Origin: Silanimonas sp.
GTDB lineage: Bacteria > Pseudomonadota > Gammaproteobacteria > Xanthomonadales > Xanthomonadaceae
Reading direction: 5' to 3'
Assembly (NCBI RefSeq): GCF_027531545.1
Contig: NZ_JAPZSC010000016.1
Span: 186,001-250,000, forward strand
DNA length: 64,000 nucleotides
The translations under genes and the position numbers were made by a program. Of the stretch, positions 10,034 through 20,197 are shown piece after piece. A model generated the notes under the pieces. The model made no database searches and was not told the DNA's origin. It saw only the letters and a program-made list of their open reading frames with translations. Position 1 is the stretch's first letter. The number at the start of each line of letters is the position of its first letter.

Positions 10034-10788
10034 GCGTGGTCGTTGTCGCATCGATGAAGGGGGGCGTCGGCAAGACGACGACCACGGCGAACGTCGCCTT
10101 CGCCCTCTCCCGCCTCGGTCGCCCGGTGATGGTGGTCGATCTTGATCCGCAGAACTCGCTCTTCCTACACTTCGGCCTCGACGGGTCGAATCGCGATGGC
10201 CTGGCGGTCGCCGCGCTGGACGGCAGGCCATGGCATGCGCCGGCCCTGGTGTCGGACTCTGGCGTGCTCTGCCTGCCCTACGGGCTCCTTCGCGGCGAAC
10301 AGGTGGCCCGCTTCGAGCGGCCCTTGAACGAGAACCCGCGAGCGCTCGGCGAGGCCCTGCGCGCCGCCTGCGCCGCCGAGCCCGAGGCCATCGTCCTCAT
10401 CGACACGCCGCCTGGGCCCTCGCCCTATCTGAAGGCGGCTTTCGAGTGCGCCGACCTTGCCCTACTCGTGTTGCTTGCCGACGGCGGCTCGTACGCCACC
10501 ATCCCGGCCATGGAGGCCTGGGTGGACGAGTGGCAGTCGCAGCGGCCGGGCCTCCGCGCCGCGTACGTGCTCAACCAGACCGACGCATCCTCCCCGTTGG
10601 CCCGCGACATCGCCGAAGTGTTGAGGCAGCGGCTGGCCCATCGACTGCTGCCGGTGGGCATCCACCGTGACGAAGCCATCGGCGAAGCGCTGGCCGTCCA
10701 GCAATCGGTGATCGAGTACGACCCGCACTGCCGGGCGTCGCTGGACTTCCGGCAGCTCGCCGCAGCCGTGGCGCGCGAGTGCCCATGA
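10030..10788 (+). CDS. bcsQ: Cellulose biosynthesis ATPase BcsQ (MinD/ParA family)
   Basis: A 252-aa deviant Walker-A ATPase: KGGVGKTTTTANVA at the N terminus (with the signature lysine), VVDLDPQNSL (Walker A'), and LIDTPPGPSPYL (Walker B). BcsQ is required for cellulose secretion and, in E. coli, works with BcsR to position or assemble the synthase at a cell pole. Here it overlaps the BcsP-like gene upstream and bcsA downstream, each by four bases, so translation is coupled. A second, diverged homologue lies about 10 kb downstream in the same operon (20647-21399). Confidence 0.93.
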   Translation: MSVVVVASMKGGVGKTTTTANVAFALSRLGRPVMVVDLDPQNSLFLHFGLDGSNRDGLAVAALDGRPWHAPALVSDSGVLCLPYGLLRGEQVARFERPLNENPRALGEALRAACAAEPEAIVLIDTPPGPSPYLKAAFECADLALLVLLADGGSYATIPAMEAWVDEWQSQRPGLRAAYVLNQTDASSPLARDIAEVLRQRLAHRLLPVGIHRDEAIGEALAVQQSVIEYDPHCRASLDFRQLAAAVARECP

Positions 10789-13025
10789 GCGACCTGCGCG
10801 GCCGACTGCGCGGGCTGGTGCACGACCTTGCCGAGGGCGAGCGCTCCCGCCTGAATCCGCGCTACGTCTACGGTCGGCTCAACGACTGGGGGCGGCGCGT
10901 CGTCGACGCGCGCGTGTGGGAGTCGCGCCTGCTGCGCCAGGTGGCCGGTGCGCTCTGCGTGGTGCTTGCGGTTCTGATCGTCATCGTTCCCTTCGACCTC
11001 ACCGAGCAGTTGCTGTTCTCCGCGGTCTTCCTCGTCGTGTCGCTCTACCTGCGACGCTTCGTCGGGACGCTGGTGACGCTTCTGTTGATCGGCCTGTCGA
11101 TGCTGGCATCGACGCGCTACCTCTACTGGCGGTTCACCGAGACCCTGGCGGTGGAGTCCAGCCTCGACCTGTTCCTCGGAACGGGACTCCTGCTCGCGGA
11201 GGTCTACGCGTGGCTGGTGCTGATGATCGGTTTCGTGCAGACCATATGGCCGCTGCGCCGGAAGCCTGTGCCGATGCCGGACGATGTGTCCACCTGGCCT
11301 TCGGTGGCCATCCTCATCCCCAGCTACAACGAACCGCTGTCGGTCGTTCGCCCCACGGTGATGGCGGCGCTGGCACAGGACTGGCCGCGCGACCGCCTCA
11401 AGGTCTACATCCTCGATGACGGGCGCCGCGAGGAGTTCCGGGAGTTCGCCGAGCTGGTGGGGGTCACCCACATCACGCGCGACAACAACCGGCATGCGAA
11501 GGCCGGCAACATCAACCAGGCGCTCCCCAAGACGGAAGGCGAGCTTGTCGCCATCTTCGACTGCGACCACATCCCCAATCGCAGTTTCCTGCAGATGACC
11601 GTCGGGCAGTTCCTGGTCGATCCGAAGCTGGCGATGGTGCAGACACCGCATCATTTCCTCTCGCCCGATCCGTTCGAGCGCAACCTCGGCGTCTTCCGTG
11701 CGATGCCCAACGAGGGCGCCCTGTTCTACGGGTTGGTGCAGGACGGCAACGACCTCTGGAACGCGACCTTCTTCTGCGGCTCCTGCGCGATCCTCCGGCG
11801 CGACATGCTGCTGGAGGTGGGGGGCATCGCCGTCGAGACCGTGACGGAAGACGCGCACACCGCCCTGAAGCTGCATCGGCGCGGCTACAACACCGCCTAC
11901 ATCGGCATCACGCAGGCTGCGGGCCTCGCCACGGAGAGCCTCTCCGCCCACGTCGGGCAGCGCATCCGCTGGGCGCGCGGCATGGCGCAGATCTTCCGCA
12001 TCGACAATCCGCTGCTGGGGCGGGGCCTCAACCTCGCCCAGCGGCTCTGCTACATCAACGCGATGCTGCACTTCTTCTACGGCCTGCCGCGACTGGTGTT
12101 CCTCACCTCGCCGCTGGCCTATTTCTTCCTCGAGGCGCACATCATCGCCGCGCCCTCGGTGCTCATCGCCGCCTATGCCCTGCCGCACCTGATCCACGCG
12201 AACATCGCCAACTCGCGGATGCAGGGCAAGCACCGTCACAGCTTCTGGGCCGAGGTCTACGAAACGGCGCTGGCCTGGTACATCTTCGTGCCCACCTCGC
12301 TGGCCGTCATCAACCCCAAGCTGGGCACCTTCAACGTCACCGCGAAAGGCGGCGTGGTCGAGCGCGACTACTTCGACTGGAAGATCGCGACGCCCTACGT
12401 GGCCCTCCTTGCGCTGAACCTCATCGGGCTCATCGTCGGCCTGGGTCGCCTGTTCATCTGGAACACGCATGAAGCGGGCACGGTGATCCTCAACCTGCTC
12501 TGGACGCTCTACAACCTGATGATGCTCGGCGCGACCCTCGGCGTCGCTTTCGAGACGCGGCAGATCCGGCGGTCGTGGCGTGTGCGCAGCCGCCTGCCGG
12601 CGATGGTGCAGCTTCCGAACGGCCGCACCATTGCCTGCGAGACCGAGGATTACTCGGAAGGTGGCGTGGCGCTCGCGCTGGGCCGTGAGATGGCCTTGCC
12701 GCTGGGAACCGAAGTGACGCTGACCCTCTACCGCGGTGACCGTGCCTATCCGTTCCCGGTCAAGGTGGTCTACAGCAAGGGGGAGGCCTTGCGGCTGCAG
12801 TTCCACGAGCTGTCGCTGGACGACTACCGCGCGCTCGTGGCGGCGACCTTCTCGCGCGGCGACGCGTGGCAGGAGTGGCTGCCGCAGGAAGAAACCGATC
12901 GTCCGCTGCGAGGCTTGGTGGAGATCTTCAAATTCAGCATCGAAGGCATGCGGCGTTTCGCTGAAAGCGCACTGCTGGCCTGGCGCCTGCGACAGGCGCG
13001 CCCCCGCTTCAAGGAGCTCATGTGA
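10785..13025 (+). CDS. bcsA: Cellulose synthase catalytic subunit BcsA (GT2 with C-terminal PilZ domain)
   Basis: Inner-membrane processive glucosyltransferase making beta-1,4-glucan from UDP-glucose and extruding it. About 746 aa with TM segments before and after a GT2 domain (about 170-420). Catalytic motifs: DDGRR (211-215), DCD (259-261), TED (354-356), QRIRW (392-396). The gating loop FNVTAKGG is at 516-523. The PilZ domain has the c-di-GMP-binding arginines in RRSWRVR (595-601) and DYSEGG (622-627), so allosteric activation by c-di-GMP is expected. The ATG at 10785 overlaps the bcsQ stop (ATGA); an in-frame ATG six bases earlier is less likely. Confidence 0.97.
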   Translation: MSDLRGRLRGLVHDLAEGERSRLNPRYVYGRLNDWGRRVVDARVWESRLLRQVAGALCVVLAVLIVIVPFDLTEQLLFSAVFLVVSLYLRRFVGTLVTLLLIGLSMLASTRYLYWRFTETLAVESSLDLFLGTGLLLAEVYAWLVLMIGFVQTIWPLRRKPVPMPDDVSTWPSVAILIPSYNEPLSVVRPTVMAALAQDWPRDRLKVYILDDGRREEFREFAELVGVTHITRDNNRHAKAGNINQALPKTEGELVAIFDCDHIPNRSFLQMTVGQFLVDPKLAMVQTPHHFLSPDPFERNLGVFRAMPNEGALFYGLVQDGNDLWNATFFCGSCAILRRDMLLEVGGIAVETVTEDAHTALKLHRRGYNTAYIGITQAAGLATESLSAHVGQRIRWARGMAQIFRIDNPLLGRGLNLAQRLCYINAMLHFFYGLPRLVFLTSPLAYFFLEAHIIAAPSVLIAAYALPHLIHANIANSRMQGKHRHSFWAEVYETALAWYIFVPTSLAVINPKLGTFNVTAKGGVVERDYFDWKIATPYVALLALNLIGLIVGLGRLFIWNTHEAGTVILNLLWTLYNLMMLGATLGVAFETRQIRRSWRVRSRLPAMVQLPNGRTIACETEDYSEGGVALALGREMALPLGTEVTLTLYRGDRAYPFPVKVVYSKGEALRLQFHELSLDDYRALVAATFSRGDAWQEWLPQEETDRPLRGLVEIFKFSIEGMRRFAESALLAWRLRQARPRFKELM

Positions 13026-15253
13026 TCCGATTCCCGGCGATCTTCCTGCTCGCGTGCCTCTGCGCGAGCAACCTTCCCGCCCAAGCGCCGGCCGCGGCCC
13101 CGCCCGCCGCCGAAGCGCCCGCTCCGGCGACGCCGGCGAACCGCGTGCTTCGCCTCGGCTTCAAGGAGCTCGGTGCTAGCGGGCCGCTCATGCTTCGTGG
13201 CGTGGAGGGTTCGATCGGCCTACCGTTCTCCATCCGTTCGGACGAAGTCGTCGTCGGGGCCAAGCTCCGCATGGACTACCAGTATTCGCCGTCCCTGCTG
13301 GAAGAGCTCAGCCACCTCGTCGTCACCCTCAACGACGAGGTCGCCGCCACCATCGCGCTCCCGAAGGGGCAGGGCATGGGCAATCGGCGCGAGATCGATC
13401 TCGATCCGCGCCTGTTCATCGACCACAACAAGCTCGCGTTCCGCCTGATCGGCCACTACACCTACCGCTGCGAGGACCCGACGCACTCGTCGCTGTGGCT
13501 TAGCCTCGCGCAGTCCGGTTCGCTCGAGCTCACGCTGGCGCCCCTGGCCTTGGCCAACGACCTGCGCTTGCTGCCCAACCCCTTCTTCGACCCGCGTGAC
13601 CAGGGCGCCTTGCGCCTGCCCTTCGTGTTCGAGGAGACGCCGTCGCCGGGCATGATGAAGGCGGCAGGCATCGTCGCGTCGTGGTTCGGCGGCCAGGCGA
13701 GCTACCGCGGCGCGAGCTTCCCGGTCCGCCTAGAGGGCTTGCCGGCCGGCCACGCCGTGCTCTTCCGTCGTCGTCCGTCGCCGGCGGGCGAGGCGGGGCC
13801 GGCCATCGAAGTGCAGGCGCACCCCTCGGTGCCGGGGGCGAAGCTGCTGATCCTCTCGGGCGCCGATGACGAAGCCTTGCAGCGCGCGGCCCGCGCCCTC
13901 GTCTTCTCGAATGGCGCCTTCAGCGGTCCTCGCGTCGTGATCACCAGCGAGAACCTCCCCGCGCCGCGCGAGCCCTACGACGCACCGGCATGGCTGCCCG
14001 TGGATCGGCCGGTGCGGTTCGGCGAGGTGATGGCGCTCCAGGACATGCAGGTCAGGGGCTATTACCCGGACGTCATCCGGATGAACTTCCGCGTCGCCCC
14101 CGACCTGTTCACCTGGCGCAGCGAAGGCGTGCCGATCGATTTGAAGTACCGTTTCACGCGGCTGCCGTTCAACAAGAATTCCAGCCTGAACATCAGCCTC
14201 AACAACAATTTCATCCATGCCCTCGCCCTGAACGACCCCGAGCGTCGCGAGGAGGAGCAGGAGAAGCTGCGGTTGCCCGTGTTGGACGAGAACCTCGCGC
14301 TGCGCGAGGACGTCCTGTTCGTCCCGCCCTACCAGGTGGGCGGCCGGAACCAGATGCAGTTCCACTTCTACTTCGACATCCACAAGCAGGGTGAATGCCG
14401 GGATTCCATCCCCGACAACATGCGCGCGATGGTCGATCCGGAGTCGACCATCGACTTCAGCAGCTTCCCGCATTACGTGGCGCTGCCGAACCTCGCCTAT
14501 TTCGCCAACATCGGCTTCCCTTTCACCCGCCTCGCGGATCTTTCCGAGACCGCGATCGTCATGCCGTCCTCGCCGGCCGCCGCCGAAGTGCAGATGTACC
14601 TCGACCTCATGGGGCGCATGGGTGAGGCCACGGGCTATCCCGGTTTCCGCCACGCGCTGACCACCGCGGACGCGGTCGAGGAGCATGCCGACAAGGACTT
14701 CATCCTGATCGGCAGCCACACGAGCCAACCGCTGTTCGGCCGTTGGGCCGAGCACCTCGCGCTCGTCGAGCAGCAGGGCGTGCGGCGCCTGCGCGATCCT
14801 GACAAGTTCCTGCGTTCCACCTATCGCTGGGAGGAAAAGGACGTGCAGGAGCGCCCCGACCCGCTTGGGGATGTCAGCTTCACCGGAGGTGGTGCGCTGG
14901 CGGCGGCGATCGCCTTCGAATCACCGCTGAAATCGGGCCGCAGTGCGATCGCCTTCTATGCGGACCAACCGCGACACCTCGGTTCGATCAGCCAAGCGCT
15001 CAATGATCCGGCACGCATCTCGAAGTTCCAGGGCGACTGGGTGATCGTGCGCGGTGATCGCGTCGGCCACTACCAGGTGGCGGAGACCTACTACAGCGGC
15101 TCGCTGCCCTGGCTGCTGAAGCTGCGCTGGTGGTTCACCGAGAACCCCATCCTGTTGGGCGTGCTCTCCATCCTGCTCGCGCTGCTGGCGGCCATCCTGG
15201 CCTACCGCAGCCTGCGTCGTCTCGCGGCGCGCCGCCTGGCGACGAAGAAGTAA
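13022..15253 (+). CDS. bcsB: Cellulose synthase periplasmic subunit BcsB
   Basis: 743 aa, beginning at a GTG that overlaps the bcsA stop. It has a signal peptide (IFLLACLCASNLPAQA), an Ala/Pro-rich linker, alternating carbohydrate-binding and flavodoxin-like domains, and one C-terminal transmembrane helix (ILLGVLSILLALLAAILAY) with a basic tail that packs against BcsA. BcsB guides the nascent glucan through the periplasm and its TM anchor is needed for BcsA activity. Recognised from NKLAFRLIGHYTYRCEDP, GRNQMQFHFYFD and its place between bcsA and bcsZ. Confidence 0.95.
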   Translation: MIRFPAIFLLACLCASNLPAQAPAAAPPAAEAPAPATPANRVLRLGFKELGASGPLMLRGVEGSIGLPFSIRSDEVVVGAKLRMDYQYSPSLLEELSHLVVTLNDEVAATIALPKGQGMGNRREIDLDPRLFIDHNKLAFRLIGHYTYRCEDPTHSSLWLSLAQSGSLELTLAPLALANDLRLLPNPFFDPRDQGALRLPFVFEETPSPGMMKAAGIVASWFGGQASYRGASFPVRLEGLPAGHAVLFRRRPSPAGEAGPAIEVQAHPSVPGAKLLILSGADDEALQRAARALVFSNGAFSGPRVVITSENLPAPREPYDAPAWLPVDRPVRFGEVMALQDMQVRGYYPDVIRMNFRVAPDLFTWRSEGVPIDLKYRFTRLPFNKNSSLNISLNNNFIHALALNDPERREEEQEKLRLPVLDENLALREDVLFVPPYQVGGRNQMQFHFYFDIHKQGECRDSIPDNMRAMVDPESTIDFSSFPHYVALPNLAYFANIGFPFTRLADLSETAIVMPSSPAAAEVQMYLDLMGRMGEATGYPGFRHALTTADAVEEHADKDFILIGSHTSQPLFGRWAEHLALVEQQGVRRLRDPDKFLRSTYRWEEKDVQERPDPLGDVSFTGGGALAAAIAFESPLKSGRSAIAFYADQPRHLGSISQALNDPARISKFQGDWVIVRGDRVGHYQVAETYYSGSLPWLLKLRWWFTENPILLGVLSILLALLAAILAYRSLRRLAARRLATKK

Positions 15254-15254
15254 C

Positions 15255-16364
15255 GTGCGGCGACTGCTCCTGAAAGCGGCATTGGGCCTGCTGGCAACGG
15301 CGGGTCCCGCGCTGCTGTGCGCGGCGGAGCCAGCAGGGGACTGGCCGGCGTTTGCCCGCGACTTCATCCAGGCGGATGGCCGAGTCATCGACCACGAGGC
15401 GGAGGCCATCAGCACCTCGGAGGGACAGGCTTACGCGCTGTTCTTCGCTCTCGTGGCGGGTGATCGTGCCCGCTTCGAGACGGTGCTGCGCTGGGCCGAG
15501 GACAACCTCGCGCAGGGCCGGCTGGAGGACCGGGCGATGGCCTGGAAGTGGGGCCGCGATGACCAGGGCCAGTGGCGCGTCCTCGACGCGAATGCCGCCA
15601 GCGACGCCGACCTCTGGATGGCCTACACGCTTTACGAAGCCGCGCGGCGCTGGCAGGTGCCGGCATGGCGTCTGAAGGCGGATGCGATGCAGGCCCACGT
15701 CGCCCGCGATCTCGTGACACGCGTGGGCGGCCGGACGACCTTGCTGCCGGGTCCTGAAGGATTCGCCCTGCCGGGCGGCGGTGTGCGGGTGAACCCCAGC
15801 TACCTGCCGCTGTTCGTCCTGCGTGGGTTGGCGCGCGAAGCGCCGCAGGGGCCGTGGCGGTCCTTGGCTGAAGGGCTGCCGGAGATGCTGGCGGCCTCGC
15901 CCGCGAAGGTCGCGCCGGACTGGCTCCATGTGGCGCCCGCTTCCGGCTATTCGTTGGCTGCGGAGTTCCCGGTCGGGAGTTACGACGCCATCCGTGTCTA
16001 CCTTTGGGCGGGCATGACGCACTCCGATGACCCGGCACGGGAGGCCGTGCTCCGGGCGCTCGCGGGCATGACGGCCTGCGTGGATGCCGCAGGGCGCGTC
16101 GCCGAGCGCATCGATGCCACCCGCGGCACCTGCACGGGCACCGCCGACGCCGGGTTTTCCTGGGCCGTGCTGCCCTTCCTGATGGCGCGGGACGACCTCG
16201 CGCAGGCCCAGCGGGCACGTGCCGCCGCGGCCATTTCGCCCGTGGGCAAGCGTTACTATCCGCGGTCTTTGGAACAGTTCGCAGCGGGTTGGATGGCGGG
16301 GCGGTTCCGGTTCGCGGCTGACGGCCGTCTGCTGCTGGCTGAGGATTCGGAATGCGAACGATGA
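15255..16364 (+). CDS. bcsZ: Endo-1,4-beta-glucanase BcsZ (GH8)
   Basis: Secreted family 8 glycoside hydrolase of cellulose operons, 369 aa. It has a short basic signal peptide (LLLKAALGLLATAGPALLCA). The catalytic acid is the Glu in AISTSEGQAYALFFAL (residue 56), and the substrate-cleft motifs DANAASDADLWMAYTL and NPSYLPLFVLR are present. BcsZ trims or relieves tangled glucan in the periplasm and is needed for normal cellulose output. It starts at a GTG one base after the bcsB stop. Its 3' end overlaps the start of bcsC by about 13 bases. Confidence 0.95.
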   Translation: MRRLLLKAALGLLATAGPALLCAAEPAGDWPAFARDFIQADGRVIDHEAEAISTSEGQAYALFFALVAGDRARFETVLRWAEDNLAQGRLEDRAMAWKWGRDDQGQWRVLDANAASDADLWMAYTLYEAARRWQVPAWRLKADAMQAHVARDLVTRVGGRTTLLPGPEGFALPGGGVRVNPSYLPLFVLRGLAREAPQGPWRSLAEGLPEMLAASPAKVAPDWLHVAPASGYSLAAEFPVGSYDAIRVYLWAGMTHSDDPAREAVLRALAGMTACVDAAGRVAERIDATRGTCTGTADAGFSWAVLPFLMARDDLAQAQRARAAAAISPVGKRYYPRSLEQFAAGWMAGRFRFAADGRLLLAEDSECER

Positions 16365-19300
16365 ACGCCCTTTCGCTGGCGATCGCCTTGGTCTTCGGAT
16401 CGGCCGTGATGGCCGCGGACGACGTCGCCGTGCGTCAGCTGGTCGATCAAGCCCAGTATTGGGAGAAGAAGGGCGACGACGAGCGCGCCGCGCAGGCCTG
16501 GCAGAAACTGCTGCGCGCCGACCCGCTGAACGCCACGGCGCAAGCCGGGATGGCGCGCCTCAATGCCCGCCGCGGCGGCGTGCTGCAGCCCCTCGTTGAC
16601 GATGTGCCAGGCGCGCGCGATCGCGCAGCGTCTGCCGCGCCGCGCGCGGCAACGCCCCCGTCGCGCTCGCCGGAAGGCACGGCCACGCGCCCGCAGGCCT
16701 ATGCCGGTCTCACCGGCTCCACCGAGGGTTGGGCCGCAGCGCGTGCCAGCCTCGAGGTCCTGGCGCGACAGAATCCCGACGACGCCGCGGTGCGCTTCGA
16801 ACTCGCGAAAGTGCTGACCTATCGCGAGGGCGCGCGGCCCGAAGGCCTGCGGATGCTCCAGGCCTTGGCGCAGGCGAAGCCGGATGACGCCGCGATCCGC
16901 GATGCGTGGCGGCAGGCGCTCACCTGGTTGGGCAACCGCGCGTCGGACCGGGCACTCATCGAGGCCTATCTCGCGAAGCACCCGGGCGACCAGTCGCTGC
17001 GGGAACGCCTGCGTGCGCCTGCGACGGGCGCGCGCGGCAGCGCGACGTCACTCTCCCGTTTGGCGGGATTCGCGGCCTTGGATCGCGGTGACCACGAGAA
17101 GGCGGAAGCCGCGTTCCGCGCGGCCTTGCAATCCCGTCCCAATGATGCGGAAGCGCTGGGCGGGCTCGGGGTGATCTTCCTTCGCCGCGAGGACTTCCCC
17201 GAAGCCGCGCGCCTGCTGGACCGTGCCGTCGCCGCCGGCGGTGGTCAATGGCGCGACGCCGCGCGAAGCGCCCGGTATTGGCGGGACGTCGAAGCGGCCA
17301 GGGCCGCGCGCCTCGCGGGTCGGCGCGACGAGGCGGCGCGACTCGCCCAAGCGGCCGCGCGAGCCGATGCTTCGGAGCCCGAGGCCGCGGTGCTGCTGGC
17401 GGATATCCAGGCTGAACGCGGCCAGGCGGCGTTGGCGGAGCGCGCGTATCGCGCGGTGTTGGCGCGCCACCCCACGCACGAGGGCGCGTTCCGTGGGCTG
17501 CTCGCCATTCTGGCGAACACGGGGCGCATCGCGGAGATGCAGACGCTTGTCGCGGAGATGCAGGGGAAGGCGGGTGGCGATGGGGCGAGTGGCCAAGCGC
17601 GCGCCGTTCTCATGCTGCGCGAAAGCGAGGTGCTGGCCGCTGCCGGTGATGACGCCGGCGCCGCCGCGCTGCTCGAGGATGCGCTGGTGCGCGATCCGGG
17701 CAGCCAGCCCATCCGCGTCGCATTGGCGCGGGTGTATCAGCGCCTGGGGCGCGCGCAGGCGGCTGTCGGCCTGCTCGGCTCCGCTTTGGATGCCGATGCC
17801 CAGTGGCAGGACGGATGGTTCGCCAAGGCGCAGGCGCTGGCCGCGCAGAAGCGTTGGCTCGAAGCCCTGTTCGCCATGGAGAACATCCCCTTCGGCGAGC
17901 GCGATGATGCGATGGCCGCCGAGCAGAACCGCTTCTGGGTCAACGCCCGGGCCGAGCGCGCCGTGGCGCTCGCCGGGGATGGTCAAGCCGGTGAGGGGCT
18001 CACGCTGTTGATGGAAGCCGAGCGACGGGCTGAAGGGAACCCGGGCGCGATGGCCGCGGTGGCCTCGGCATGGGTCGACCTGGGCCAGCCCGCGCGCGGC
18101 ATCGCGATGGCGCGGCGCCTGGTGTCCGCCTCGCCAACGCCTGACATCGGACTGCAGACGACCTACGCCGGCCTGCTGCTTCGGGCCGGTGAAACGGACG
18201 AGGCCGCCCTCATCCTCGAACACCTGTCCGGGCAATCGCTCAGCGATGGCCAGATCAACGATCTGAACGCATTGATCCGCGCCTACACGCTGCGACAGGC
18301 CGATATTCTTCGCGAGGAGGGCCGCTATGCGGAGGCCTTCGACGTCCTGCGCCCGTTGATGCAGCAGGGGCCCGACACCGCGCTCACCATGGCCTTGGCC
18401 CGGCTGTATCTGAGTGCCGGCGACAGGGAGGAAGCGCAGGCGCTGGCGGAATCCGTCTTGAAGGCCGAGCCCCGCTCGCTCGAGCACCGCCTGTTCGTCG
18501 CGGGCATGAGCATCAGTGCGAGGGACTGGCCGGCGGCGGAGCGGCACCTCGCGGTGGCGAGCCAGATTTCACCCGGCCATCCACGCGTGTTGACGATGCA
18601 GGGGCGGCTTGCCAAGGCGCGAGGCGATCGGGCCGGCGCGACGGCGCTGTTCGAGCAGGCGCTGGCCGCGGAGGGCACGCGGGCCGGCATCACGCCCGGC
18701 GGTGGCTTGATGTCGCTGCGCCTTGTGGAATCGGAAGGCAGCGTCGGCTGGCCCGGTGGTGGACGTGCCGCTCCCTCGCCATCGATCCCCGCGAGACCCC
18801 GCCTTCTGCCGATGCCGGGTCAGGCCGCTCCGGTGGGCACGCTGCCTCCGTCGAGCCGCGGCCTGTCGCTGCCGCGCGCGACGTCGGACGCGACGCGCCG
18901 CACCGCGTCGCCCTTGCGCCGTGCCGCCGCCGTGGCCTCCCGCGAGACGCGGTTGCCTTCCCTGCCGCGGTCCACGGCATCGGCCTCGTCCGATCCCGCC
19001 ACCGAGGCCGAGCGCGAGTTGGCCCAGCTTGAGGCCGAGCGTTCCCCGAAAGTGGAAGCGGGCATCGACATCGGTGGTCGCAGCGGGGAAACCGGCCTCG
19101 GCCAGCTCGACCACACCGCGCTGACGGTGCAGGGCCATTGGCCGACGACCTGGGGCGGCACCTTAAGTGCCTCGCTGACTGCCGTCGATATCGATGCCGG
19201 TCCTTTTGACACCCGTGACATCTTTGCCTCGCCGCGTTTCGGCACCAATGCCCTCGGGGCCTTCCTCGCCGCGCCGCCGCCGGCGCCCCTCACAACCGAC

Positions 19301-20197
19301 AGCGGCCTCGCCGCGGCCTTCGCCTATCGCGACGAAACGCTCGCCTTCGATGCCGGTGTCACGCCGGTCGGCTTTGTGCTCGGGCGAGCGGTGGGCGGCC
19401 TGAGCCTCTTCAGCGACGCGGGTGATTGGCGGCTGCAGGGCACCGTCGAACGCCGCGCCGTCACCGACAGCCTGCTGTCCTGGGGGGGTATTCGCGATCC
19501 ACAATCGCTGCGGCGCTGGGGTGCGGTGACGCGCAACGGCGCGCGATTCTCCGCAGCCTCGGGAAACGAGCAAACCGGTGTGTACGGCGCCCTGGGCATG
19601 TACCAGCTCGAGGGTCGCCTGGTCGCCCGCAACAATGCGACGGAGTTGGGCGTCGGCGCGTACATGCGGCTCTGGGATGACGGCGCGTCGAGCGCCACGC
19701 TCGGTGTCCATTTCGAGACGCAGGCTTATGAGAAGAACCTCTCCCGATTCACCTTCGGGCATGGCGGCTACTTCAGCCCCCAGCGCTTCGTCAGCCTCAG
19801 CTTCCCGTTCACCGCCAGCGGCCAGCGCGGCGACCTGAGCTACCAGTGGGGAGCGGAGGTCGGCGTCCGCAACATCCGTCAGGATTCGGCGCCGTTTTTC
19901 CCGAACGACCCCGCGCTGCAATTCGAGTGGGAGCGACGCTTGTCGACGCCCGGCTTGGGCGCTTTCTCCGCTCGGCATCCGGGCTCGAACGAGCGCGGCT
20001 TCGGCTACGGAATGCATGGCGCCTTCGAGTACCGCGTGATGTCCGATCTTTCCGTGGGCGGGCGCTTCTTCTGGGACGACAGCCGCGACTTCAGCCGATA
20101 TGGCGGATTGCTTTACTTGCGTTACGGCCTGCAGGGCTTGCCGTTGCCGGCGGCGCCGCCCAGGCCCTTGCAGCCGATTGAGAAAGGGGTGCCCTGA
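16352..20197 (+). CDS. bcsC: Cellulose export protein BcsC (TPR domain plus outer-membrane porin)
   Basis: 1281 aa. After a signal peptide (LSLAIALVFGSAVMAAD) come many TPR repeats to about residue 800, for example DRGDHEKAEAAFRAALQSRPND. An unusually long Pro/Arg/Ser-rich linker follows (about 810-890), then a C-terminal beta-barrel (about 920-1270) of the BcsC_C type starting PKVEAGIDIGGRSGETGLGQLD. BcsC carries cellulose across the periplasm and outer membrane. Overlaps bcsZ at its start; an alternative ATG lies nine bases later. The next gene begins in a TGATG overlap with its stop. Confidence 0.95.
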   Translation: MRTMNALSLAIALVFGSAVMAADDVAVRQLVDQAQYWEKKGDDERAAQAWQKLLRADPLNATAQAGMARLNARRGGVLQPLVDDVPGARDRAASAAPRAATPPSRSPEGTATRPQAYAGLTGSTEGWAAARASLEVLARQNPDDAAVRFELAKVLTYREGARPEGLRMLQALAQAKPDDAAIRDAWRQALTWLGNRASDRALIEAYLAKHPGDQSLRERLRAPATGARGSATSLSRLAGFAALDRGDHEKAEAAFRAALQSRPNDAEALGGLGVIFLRREDFPEAARLLDRAVAAGGGQWRDAARSARYWRDVEAARAARLAGRRDEAARLAQAAARADASEPEAAVLLADIQAERGQAALAERAYRAVLARHPTHEGAFRGLLAILANTGRIAEMQTLVAEMQGKAGGDGASGQARAVLMLRESEVLAAAGDDAGAAALLEDALVRDPGSQPIRVALARVYQRLGRAQAAVGLLGSALDADAQWQDGWFAKAQALAAQKRWLEALFAMENIPFGERDDAMAAEQNRFWVNARAERAVALAGDGQAGEGLTLLMEAERRAEGNPGAMAAVASAWVDLGQPARGIAMARRLVSASPTPDIGLQTTYAGLLLRAGETDEAALILEHLSGQSLSDGQINDLNALIRAYTLRQADILREEGRYAEAFDVLRPLMQQGPDTALTMALARLYLSAGDREEAQALAESVLKAEPRSLEHRLFVAGMSISARDWPAAERHLAVASQISPGHPRVLTMQGRLAKARGDRAGATALFEQALAAEGTRAGITPGGGLMSLRLVESEGSVGWPGGGRAAPSPSIPARPRLLPMPGQAAPVGTLPPSSRGLSLPRATSDATRRTASPLRRAAAVASRETRLPSLPRSTASASSDPATEAERELAQLEAERSPKVEAGIDIGGRSGETGLGQLDHTALTVQGHWPTTWGGTLSASLTAVDIDAGPFDTRDIFASPRFGTNALGAFLAAPPPAPLTTDSGLAAAFAYRDETLAFDAGVTPVGFVLGRAVGGLSLFSDAGDWRLQGTVERRAVTDSLLSWGGIRDPQSLRRWGAVTRNGARFSAASGNEQTGVYGALGMYQLEGRLVARNNATELGVGAYMRLWDDGASSATLGVHFETQAYEKNLSRFTFGHGGYFSPQRFVSLSFPFTASGQRGDLSYQWGAEVGVRNIRQDSAPFFPNDPALQFEWERRLSTPGLGAFSARHPGSNERGFGYGMHGAFEYRVMSDLSVGGRFFWDDSRDFSRYGGLLYLRYGLQGLPLPAAPPRPLQPIEKGVP

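Noticed and set aside
10425-12806. A 793-codon open frame antisense to bcsQ/bcsA
   Set aside because: It mirrors the high-GC third-codon pattern of bcsA, its translation is low-complexity (His/Arg/Gln-rich) and shows no domain. A shadow frame.
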